From: Scedosporium boydii
Lineage: Eukaryota; Ascomycota; Sordariomycetes; Microascales; Microascaceae
Length of the DNA: 64,000 bases
NCBI GenBank assembly: GCA_002221725.1
Contig: NJFT01000059.1
Location: 124,001 to 188,000, forward strand
Reading direction: 5' to 3'
Positions 55,185-64,000 of this stretch are shown one piece after another (position 1 is the first letter of the stretch; every line of letters begins with the position of its first letter). The notes beneath the pieces are model-generated. The model saw nothing but the letters and a program-made list of their open reading frames with translations, ran no database searches and was not told the DNA's origin. The position numbers and the translations under genes are program-made.

Positions 55185-57287
55185 ATGAATAGAGAAGAGG
55201 TTCTTGTCGCCCCAGACGGCGCCCACAATGCGGTGTCGCGCGACCCCGAAAAGGCCCAAGTGGCCGTAGACACCCGACCGATGACGGACGTTGAAATTCT
55301 GCAGCATTCGTGGTCCAGGAGAGCCATGATAGTTGCGTTTGTCGGGTATGCTGGAAACGGATCACAATTTCCCATGATTATGTATAGGCGTTGCGCTGCT
55401 AACTGCTCCATCTGACCTTCAGTCTCTTTGCCACTTCTTTCATCTGCGCCTTCGTCAAGTACTCTACCAAGGTGTACGATGCTTACGCGACCAGCGATTT
55501 CTCCAGGCACTCGGCCCTCACGACAGCCAACATCGTGTACACCATTACGTCGTTGACCACCTACCCCATCATGGCCAAACTGTCTGATGTCTTTGGGCGG
55601 CCGCAAGGGTTCTTTTTTGCCATCTCATTCATGGTTCTCTCCATGGTGCTGTACGCAGCTTGTCAGAACATAGAGACCTACATTGTAAGTCATCGCCATC
55701 TATGTGTACATGCGAACATGCGATAGAGGACTTGTCGGGGCTAAATTTCTTTTCGCCTCTTTAGGCTGGCGGAATCTTCGAGTCTATCGGCGACACCGGT
55801 TTTACCATCATGCAGCAAATCTTCATCGCCGACACCACCAGCCTCATCAACCGAGGCTTCTGGTCCTCTCTTCCCGAATCCGTCGCCGCCATCCCAACCC
55901 TGTATCTCGGAACCATCGTCGCCGACGAGGTCCTCGAGAGTTCGACCTGGCGCTGGGGATACGGCATGTGGGCCATCATCCTACCAGTCGCTGCCGCTCC
56001 CCTGATCACCACCATGTACGTCTTGCAGCGCCGCGCTCTGAAAAACGGCTTCACGCGCAAGAGCATCTGGACCGGCGAGATTGCCAACATGCCCCTGCAC
56101 AAGCGTATTGCCCGTCTCGTGTGGGTGGATCTTGATATCCTGGGCGCCGTGCTTATGGTCGTGGGTCTGGGTCTCGCGCTGATTCCGCTCTCCTTGACGG
56201 GTGCGAGGAACAGCGAGCGGTGGAAGCAGGGTTCGACGATCGCCATGCTCGTGGTTGGGGTTGTCGTTCTTGCTGTCTTCTTCCTGTGGGACGCCAAGCT
56301 CGCCAAGACGCCGTTTGTGCCATTCCGGATGATTCGTGAGAGGACGGTCATCGCCGCTTGTCTGCTGTCGCTACTCGATTTTTTCCATTATTCGACTTTT
56401 ACCATCTTCTTCCCAAGTTATCTCCAGGTCGTAGGCGGGTACTCACCCGGCCACGCCAGCCGCATCGAGTAAGTTCTGAGAGTCAACACGGGAGGAAAAA
56501 CAAAGCTGCGCTATTGAAGAGGGTACTAACATCTGTTTCAGCAATGCCCTGCGTGTTTCCTTCCAAATCGCCTCAGTCCTCGTCGGCCTGCTGATGAGGT
56601 ACACAAAGCGATCCCAAATTTTCGTCCTCATCGGTGTCCCAATCGTCGTGCTCGGCCAGGGGCTTCAGATCTACTTTGTCAACAAGAATGGCGACGGTCC
56701 AGCCAATGAGGTGTGCTTCATCACGGCCAAGACTCTAGTCGGCGTGGGTCGCGCGTTCTACCAGACTGCCGCGCAAGTTTCTATCCAAGCAATCGTTCAG
56801 AAGGAGGATGTCGCTGTCGTTACCAGCGTTTATTATGCATCTATGAGCGTCGGCGGCGCCATTGGAACCAGGCACGTAGTCCCTTATGAATACCGACCGC
56901 GATGATATGGATCAGCGATTAACTGACAAATTTATTGATGCCAACAGTGTTGGGGGTGCCATCTGGAACAGTCTCCTTCCCAAGAGACTGACGGAATATC
57001 TTCCCGAGAACGCCAAAGACAAGGCCCAATCAATTTACAAGTCCATCGTCGTCGCCCAAAAATTCGACATGGGCACACCTGTTCGAGCCGCCATTAACCA
57101 AGCGTACCGTGAGACACAGCAGAAGCTCGCGATCGCCGCCACGGCTGGCCTCGCACCCATGCTCTTGATAATGTTTGTTCTCAAGAATGTCGATTTAGGG
57201 AAGGCGGACGAGGGGAAGGAACCTCCCGATGGCTCTGTACATGACAGCGAAGGTGCTTCCAAGTCGATTGATGACGCTAAGCCATAG
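55185..57287 (+). CDS. MFS siderophore-iron-type transporter
   Basis: Fourteen-TM major facilitator of the fungal SIT/ARN family, which imports ferric siderophores. Five exons. Exon 1 starts at [12 protein letters not shown] (55185; the frame upstream only has a TTG) and ends GG/GTATGC; after the acceptor CTTCAG comes [20 protein letters not shown]. Further introns lie after NIETYI (about 55685-55764), after SPGHASRIE (about 56471-56541) and after GGAIGT (about 56870-56948). Typical lines: [20 protein letters not shown] (MFS motif A-like), [60 protein letters not shown]. The last exon has the usual [15 protein letters not shown] and ends in an acidic tail. Nearest regulator is the Zn2Cys6 gene downstream (convergent). 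Substrate not provable from sequence. Confidence 0.92.
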
Positions 57288-57769
57288 TAGCTGGAGCTTA
57301 AGGTTGCGGTGCTGGGGGATTGAGTTAACATCCTACTTCCGCCTCGGTGTTGTATCCGCATTGATCTTCTTTCCGCTCGGGCTTGGTTCCCTTCCGCAGC
57401 CGTAGATGGATTTTTCTCAGGCCGTTTAACGATGAGACACTAACCCTCTTTAGCGTTGGGAGGAGAGACACCCTCACTCAGCTTGATCACTCCTACTCAG
57501 ATAAAAGTGGGAATGTTCATATTGTGATCCGCTTGAAGCTCCATAGGAAAGGGAGGCTGACGACTAGATCGGGAGAGGATCACGACACTAGATTTTCTAA
57601 AACTACGAATAAGAACCAATTCCCATTTGATATGCTGGTCTCGGTGATAAGTAGGACATGAGGCTGGTAAGATGTGCCCAGGATTCCATCAATTTCGTTT
57701 TGATTATTATTCTCTAAACCTGTGTTGCCTTCATCATTTCCTGAAGGGAACGCTTCATATAACGGAGAA
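57288..57769. other. Convergent intergenic
   Basis: About 480 bp between the MFS and regulator genes. Nothing supported. Confidence 0.45.
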
Positions 57770-60549
57770 CTAGGTTGGGACTGTATCTGTTCCTGTGTTG
57801 GTCGCAGTATATAATTGATCATTAAGATGAATATCAAAGCCATGAACAGACTGCGAAGGACGCCCGATTTCTGATAGTCGAGGTGAAAGGCCGAGCGGCA
57901 CGTCCGGGTTAAACATCCCCGGATGCATAAGCTGCCAAGCCCAGACACTAGATGGGGATAATGAGAACGGGGTGGGCGTGAATCCAGGTGCATGTCCTAC
58001 TATTATGGAAATAATCAGCAACGCCAAAAGACATTAATTATAGCATGAAAATGGTTATTTCGTACCTTGAGAACCATCGGAATCCAACTCTGCGAGTAGC
58101 CGAGTAAGGGTATCCCGACAGCGCGTAATCGTCGTCTTACTCCCTTTATCTAGGCCCTGGAGTACGTCCATGGCGGTGTCTAACATGGCCCGCAGGTCCA
58201 CGGCCGAAATATCCGACAGCTCGGCCGAGAAGGCCGGCATACGTTTGATCAAGAGTATTCCCATGATTGCTAGAGACGAGTTAAAGGCTTTCAGGAAGTC
58301 AGCTGTACTATGTCTAGTTCGGACCGATATTGACGCTGGAATTGGATTGCCGTACTATAGTAGCAGGAGAACCACCATGCTCCAAGTAGGTTCTGGTCAT
58401 TTCGCGATGCCGTCAGGATATTGCTGTTGATGTGGAGCACGTCGCTACAAGTGTGAACTAAATCGGCGAGGAGAACCGCGCCGGAAGTGAGAAGCCATTT
58501 CGATTGGTGTTCGTTGGATGCCGTTCTCCCGGGCAAGTCGAGGAACTGGCCGAGGACGGGCCGCAAGACAAGTATTCTAACCCCCAAATAACGAAGAGAT
58601 AGGAGGACACGTAGTCGGGTAGTTTCAAGGGTAGGAGGAACCTCGTTGGTCGTGTCTCGTGAGGTGATTATCTTTAAACAGGGGGGGAGATTGTCCTGGA
58701 ATTGTGCTAGCTTCCAGCATAATTTGGACGTGCGGTCAAGGGCCTCGCTTATGGGTAGAAGAGGGCGAGAACTTAAGTTTTGGTCGTATAGCAGATCCAC
58801 AGCCTCTCCCAAAATATGAGTTATAGACCTTTGATATACGTAAATATCGGAGTACAGTGAAGGGCATGCGACGAGGGGAACAAACACGTACATGGTGGCA
58901 TCGAAGTAAGCTAAACTCGACGTGGTAACGCTTCTGGGCACACTACTAAATGCTACTTGCGAACCGGCTTCGAGTCTCACATGGCATAGAGGAATTAGAG
59001 GAGGGCGGCCATACGCGGAACTCATCCAACTGTGTCAAGTCGTTAGATTCCAAGTCTCCGGTTCGGGGGGATTTTCCGCTGTTCATTACCGATCGTTCAT
59101 GATACAGCAATACCAGGCCCTTCTTCGTATCTCTCGATCCAACAACGAGTGGTTCTTCGACCCCAGGTAATGGAGGCCCAGCTGGTAAGCTCCTTTGACC
59201 GTAAGACTATGGAATGTCCACGCAAGGGACGAAGATGTTGTGCCCTCGAGGTATATGCCCATAAGCAGGAAAACCTGGACTATGTTTGGTGTTAGCTCTA
59301 GGGAGGGGGACCAGGGGGAAAGGTCACTCGATATCACTATCATAGAAAACATACCATGTTCCACTGAGATGCGCCCAAACATATCTTGGCGCACCAGCTC
59401 CACGGCTCGCTCAAAGTACATGTCGGATCGCGAGGCCCGTTCCAGGGGAGGCGACGTTGCAGTCAATATGTTGGTGGCAAGGGCAAATACCATGTTGAGC
59501 ATAGCAAGCCACGGCCTCCTTACTGTTCGGGGGCCATCGCTTCGCGCCCCCTTGTACGTTGTCCGGAAGGAGTCTTCATGGATGCATGGGACCATCATGT
59601 TGACGGTGGTGAAGTACACGCGCCACAACTGTTCTGCCTCGCCTGGAGAAGGGAGGGCAAAATGCTCCACTCTTTGGCTTTGATCGCCCACATTTGAGAT
59701 TTCCGCATTAGTCGGCCTCCTCAGGAACGCGTCGGAGCCGTCGTCGCCTAGCTCTACCGGTATACCAGCGGCACGGGCTATAAACCTTAGAAACGCCACG
59801 TTGGACGAGGCACCTTCACATTAAAGCGAGTTAGTATGGGCTCGACAAGAGTTTCCGCATCATGCACGGTGAGAAGAGAGGGAGGAACACTACCGAAATA
59901 CTCATCGGCGCCCGCCCCATCTTGAAGGGTGACGGACCCCATGCCATCTACCACATCGCCCCAGCCCGACGACACCCCCAAACTCCTACCAATGCTGTCT
60001 TGCAGCCCTGTGCTTGGTTGGGGAGAGGTGGAGGCATGGGCTTCGATGGATTCACATATCCTATTACTAGTTGGATTGGCGGGGACCCTATCTTGTTCCA
60101 AGCACTGGAGCTTTTGCTCCAGTGCCAGAAGCCGCTGCTCAAGGGCTCTATTCTCTCTTTGTCTAATTATAACGAATCAGTGGTCCTGCGCAGGAATTGA
60201 CGACGTAGAAAAGGAGGCGAAGGGCGATATGTTCACAGTTCGGCAACCTCAGCCCTAGCCCCAACCCCAGCGCCAGTCCCAGTCATCACCGCCGGCTGAC
60301 TGACGGGCTGATCATAGAGGCACGGAGCGTCGAGATCTTGGCAGGTAGCGCATGGATTACGCCCGTCGCACTGTCCGAACGTGAAACCTGTCAGAAAATC
60401 CGCGTAACTGCAGGAGGAACGGGTTGACATACTCGGGATTTACGCGTCCGACATGACCGACAAGCAACCGAGATGCGCTTTCTTTTGCGGCCCTCTCGAG
60501 CCGCAGAGCGGATCTGGTCTTGGTTGATTGGGGATGGAGTCGAGGACAT
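57770..60549 (-). CDS. Zn2Cys6 transcription factor with fungal-trans domain
   Basis: Nuclear regulator with about seven exons. Exon 1 starts MSSTPSPINQDQIRSAAREG at 60549 and runs to SVACRSCRTRKSR; the intron (donor GTATGT, acceptor GGACAG) splits the zinc cluster and continues CDGRNPCATCQDLDAPC, giving C-x2-C-x6-C-x5-C-x2-C-x6-C. A leucine-zipper-like stretch follows (RALEQRLLALEQKLQCLEQD). The fungal-trans (xylanolytic regulator) domain shows LPSPGEAEQLWRVYFTTVNM, VPCIHEDSF, IVQVFLLMGIYLEGTTSSSL, AYQLGLHYLG, REIRRRAWYCCIMNDR and GRPPLIPLCHVRL. The C-terminal exon near 57770 ends DTVPT. No stop inside the modelled exons, though I did not fix every junction. Probably regulates the adjacent MFS, P450 or oxygenase genes (inference). 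Confidence 0.85.
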
Positions 60550-61497
60550 GATATGTGAGCCCGCCCGACCGACACGGGACTTGGGGCAGGTTTGGATCTA
60601 GACAATGAGGACTTGGTGGATGAATCACTGCAATGAGGAAAAGATTGGGACCGGAAGGGATCTTTGAACAAGGCAAAAGACTACCTTGGCTGGGAAAGGG
60701 GGCAACGCACATGGGAGGTCTGGCAAGCGGCAGAAATGCACGGAGATAAAATCGGTTTAGAAGCAAGGTAATACCATGCAGACAAACCTGGGGAAAGCTT
60801 GAGTGGCTGGCCTACTCCCCCTACTCTCCTATTAGGGTTTGCGGGGTAGTAATAGAGCTAGTGCTATTGGGGAATTCGCCCCCTTTTCTCGGCACTCATT
60901 GTCTCTCCAAAAACTGTAACCATATCATCGATGCGCTCTGACACCTAGTATTGTTCATCGATGCACGCAGCTCCGAATGAGGTTGAGTTCCCCATCCAAT
61001 GCCAATTTTATCTCCCGTTGGGTACTTTACGAAGCACTATCTCCAGACATGCGTGCATGATATCTACGCCCCTTGAGGGTAGGCTAGAGAGAGAGAGGGG
61101 CATAATTGCCATTGTGCCGCCAGGTGCAAGAGAGAAATTTACGGAGAGCATCTTTCAATCGTGATAACTGCATGTATTTATTATTCGAAAAGCTCGTGAA
61201 GTGTGGAAAGGTCCAGAGATGGGACTCTCAGATCGAACCTCCAAGGTCTTTAGCTCAATGCCTTCCCCGGCCCCGGCAGCTGTCTCGGGATATTCGGGTA
61301 ACCGGGGAAATCGGGGAAGCTTCCCCTAAAACCCCCCACAAGGGCCACGTCATGTAGAAGTTCCAAATATCTCTCCGCCAATTGGGCGGCCTTGGGGGAG
61401 CAGTGCAAAGTAGAGCTGAGACTACGAAGTCGTGGCACGATTGAAAGGTTCTTGGTACCTGTTTGCATTCATGTGTACACCCGAAGCGGAACTGCCC
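60550..61497. other. Intergenic
   Basis: About 950 bp between the regulator's 5' end and the 3' end of the P450 gene. Nothing supported. Confidence 0.45.
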
Positions 61498-63218
61498 TCA
61501 GTTTTCCGCAACATGCAATTTGACATGCACGGGATCCTTGATCTGAACGGTGATAGCCTCCTCAATCTTGAGGTTCTTTTTCAACACTTGCCCGCAGTCA
61601 AAATTTCTTACAATCATTGACAGGACAATTTTCTGCTCAATGAGAGACAGGTTCTGCCCAATGCATTGTCGAGTGCCCCGCGAGAAGGGGTTGAAATTGG
61701 ATAACATCTCTCGCTTCCGATCGCCGTCAACTAACCACCGCGACGGATCGTAGCTTTTGGGGGAAGGAAACACTTTCTCATCGAGCAGGCAATAGAGCGG
61801 CGAGGCGCTGACGAATGTCTTGGGTGGAGATCAGTCAAGTTAGATCAGACGTTTGATGTTTCCGGCGACAAGAGGAGGAAGGGGAGGGGAGCCACCTACA
61901 CCAGCAGGGAGGTAGTGACCGTTGTACTTCCACCCTTCTTCTGACACTGTTCGTGGCATCCTAACGCGACTGGGGCAGGATACACGGAGGCCTTCCTTGA
62001 TACAAGCATCGAGGAAGGGCAAAGCATCCAGCTCTTCAATTAGCGGTCTGGAGTGAGCTGTCGGCATGACGGTTCGGACTTCATTTTGAAGTCTCGAATA
62101 ACACTCGGGATGCTGGACCAGCTTATGCAGCCCGATGGCCAGGGCGGCGGCAGTAGTATCAGTCCCGGCAATGAACATCACAATGGCTTCCGCGACGAGA
62201 TGGTCTTTTGTCAGCTCCAAGGATGATTTCCTTGCCGATGCAATCATGTTTCCGAACATGGTCCAGGAATCATCATCACGCATCTGCGAAAATGCTGTTT
62301 CGGCGTCATGAGCAAGTTTAAGGAAGCCATTGGGAATGGCACTGAGATTGTAGTAACTGGCCCACCGAAGGGCTTCTCGAAGGATAGGAAACCGCTGAAA
62401 CTATAGGAGCAGGTTACGTGAGTCTCAAATTGCCGAGAAATTTGGTCAATAACGGAAAGAAACGGGGAAACGAGGAAATGGGGGGAAACTGGAGAAGGAA
62501 AGAGAGGGAGAATGTACAAATGGGACCGAGTTGGTGGCTTTGTCAATGGCATGGAATACATCGGACTGGAATGATTCCAAAGCTAGCGCACCCGTCGACT
62601 TTCCGAAAGCAAAGTCGGAAATGGTATCCAGGGTCATGCAGCGGAATACAGGAAACAGCGGAATGGGCTCGTTCTTCACCACGACCTCTTTCATGCGCTC
62701 CACTAGATGTGACGCCTTGTCGTAGATGGCGGTCTGGTGTTGGGCAACGTTTGCTCGTGAGAACGCGTGTGAGAGAAGTCTCTTGTCTTGAGCGTGATGT
62801 TGCCGGTCGCGGATTGTGAATAGATTAAATGCTTGATCCTCGAACGGGCGGTAAAAGTACTCGGATTTCTCGAACTTGGATGTCCGGCCGTAGATGATGT
62901 TAAATGCTTCTACGTCGGCGAAGGAGATTTCATTAGGTGATATCCTCATCATTGGCCCTGCCAAATATTAGCAAATTGCATCCATCTTGAGGAAGATCAA
63001 CGCAACACTCCATAATACAGCATACCATATTCACGGTGCAGGTCGAGCAGATCGAGGTGGGGGTTTCCCCTCATCTCCAAAGTGAACAACCACCATCGAG
63101 AGAACTTGGCAAAGAAGGGCCCGGGGATCGAACGTAGAGAGTGGAAGCAAGCGTTGTAGATGCAACTACCAGTAGCCCAAAGAGCTAAAGCCACAGCGGC
63201 GAATATAGGGTAGGACAT
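61498..63218 (-). CDS. Cytochrome P450 (benzoate-4-monooxygenase-like)
   Basis: Membrane-anchored haem monooxygenase. The N-terminal anchor is MSYPIFAAVALALWATGSC with the Pro-rich hinge SLRSIPGPFFAKF. First ATG is 63218; the frame extends upstream only to TTG. Then comes the block with GPMMRISPNEISFADVEAFN, FEKSEYFYRPFEDQAFNLFT and CMTLDTISDFAFGKS. The I-helix AGTDTTAAALAIGLH and the ExxR KEGLRV are in the block 61840-62283. The haem motif FNPFSRGTRQCIGQNLSL, with Cys ligand, is in the last exon (61498-61773) after PSPKSYDPSRWL. Four to six exons; junctions kept the open frames but were not all fixed. The family includes aromatic para-hydroxylases and secondary-metabolite enzymes. Divergent from the carotenoid-oxygenase-type gene. 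Confidence 0.9.
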
Positions 63219-63766
63219 GTTTGACGGATTATCATCCAAAGAGGGATTGATACAAACAAGGGAAGAAGGTCAAGTGTAAAACGCAGACAGGAAGAGAGAG
63301 ACTTTGTTTTTCATTTGCTTCTTTTGGGTGCGTTTGCCTTCTTATTTTCGCAAATCGCTGCAACCACATCCCGTACTTCTTCCTCTTTACCTTTTCTTTC
63401 ACTTGCCTCCCCATGCATTAGGAAGAACAATCGCGAAGCACAGACCTTCGCGTTAATCGGTTTCCTTGATTTTTTTTTAACCAGTACAAAAGCGAAGATC
63501 CAGGAAGGTTACTTCGAACATAAGCAAGAAACATGTATAGGGCGTGGCATCTCCCGGGAGCCGTTTCGGTTCGGGAAGGACACCCGCGCATCCCCGGATA
63601 CCCGGTATCCGCGGAAAGTTCCCCAGGCGCGAAAACAGTGTCCCAGATCACATTTTAAACTCTGGAAAGGCAATTAAATAATTATCCATCTGCTCGACTT
63701 TCATTCCAGCTGCCTCGTGGTCCCTCCTCCCTGACTAGCACCCAGTAGAGAACAAACCGCACAGCC
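63219..63766. promoter_or_regulatory. Divergent promoter between P450 and carotenoid oxygenase genes
   Basis: 548 bp shared upstream region of two divergent oxidative genes. AT-rich patches near 63465-63480 and 63665-63680. No palindromic operator stood out. Confidence 0.4.
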
Positions 63767-64000
63767 ATGTCTGCCTCATCCCTCTCCCTGAAGCCACGCT
63801 TGGATTTCCCGGACCGCCCGCAATTCTCCGGGTTCATGAAGCCATGCGGAGTCGAAGGAGAAGTGTTCAACCTCGAGGTTCGCGGGGAGATCCCGGCGGA
63901 CATTGACGGAACATTTTATCGCGTGATGCCCGATCCTCAGTTTCCCCCATTCATTGAAGATGATCCGGTATGGCCCGACGCTAGGAGATTCCTGTGACAT
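63767..64000 (+). CDS. Carotenoid oxygenase family enzyme, 3' part outside window
   Basis: Start of a carotenoid/stilbene-cleaving dioxygenase (lignostilbene dioxygenase type), a non-haem iron enzyme that splits a C=C bond into two aldehydes. Visible: MSASSLSLKPRLDFPDRPQF, FSGFMKPCGVEGEVFNLEVR, GEIPADIDGTFYRVMPDPQF and PPFIEDDP, the conserved N-terminal lines of fungal members. After DDP a GTATGG donor at 63968 begins an intron (the apparent stop shortly after lies in it), so exon 1 is 63767-63967 and the rest, with the four iron-binding His, is outside the window. Divergent from the P450 gene, which suggests a shared aromatic or stilbene function. Confidence 0.85.

Noticed and set aside
63968..64000. 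Stop codon ending the carotenoid oxygenase after 76 residues
   Set aside because: A GTATGG donor follows the conserved PPFIEDDP, so the stop lies in an intron and the gene continues beyond the window.

Overview
The window looks like a chromosomal segment from a filamentous ascomycete (Pezizomycotina). The evidence is genes split by 50-85 nt introns with GTATGT/GTAAGT-type donors and CTAAC-like branch sites, three recognisable Zn2Cys6-type regulators or remnants, a NACHT-type NLR-like protein, a siderophore-type MFS carrier, fungal F-box-like and 2EXR-like proteins, and accessory catabolic genes. The species cannot be named from the sequence alone. Exon joins below were worked out by hand and checked for reading frame where stated.

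Left part (about 1-14.7 kb): a likely amine/GABA utilisation cluster. It holds a 5'-truncated succinate-semialdehyde dehydrogenase, a remnant of a regulator, a seven-exon aldehyde dehydrogenase, a flavin amine oxidase ending in AKL, an APC-family GABA/amine permease, a DAO-family FAD oxidase ending in SKL, and an intact Zn2Cys6 regulator. Together they could import an amine or GABA, oxidise amines in peroxisomes, convert the aminoaldehyde to an acid, and feed succinate semialdehyde to the TCA cycle. No GABA transaminase is visible in the window.

15.5-21.1 kb: a divergent aromatic-catabolism pair, a phenol 2-monooxygenase-like FAD hydroxylase and an intradiol ring-cleavage dioxygenase. They are separated by 1.9 kb that may hold a decayed or unresolved gene.

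21.2-35 kb: an accessory region with small and broken genes. It contains an NLR-type alpha/beta hydrolase domain whose nucleophile Ser is Gly, a 7-bp tandem repeat, a hidden two-exon gene for a 71-aa secreted protein with eight cysteines, a 2EXR/F-box-like protein, a fungal C2H2-like protein, an aminoglycoside-phosphotransferase-type pseudogene, and two small membrane proteins.

36-51.5 kb: a BCS1-like AAA ATPase, a 714-aa coiled-coil protein with an NLR-like N-terminal domain, a CCCH zinc-finger protein, a 966-aa NACHT NLR-like protein between old direct repeats, a small membrane protein, and a cAMP-receptor-like GPCR.

53.8-64 kb: an F-box-like pseudogene with one nonsense codon, a siderophore-type MFS transporter, a Zn2Cys6/fungal-trans regulator, a cytochrome P450, and the start of a carotenoid-oxygenase (stilbene-cleaving type) gene that runs off the right edge and is divergent from the P450.
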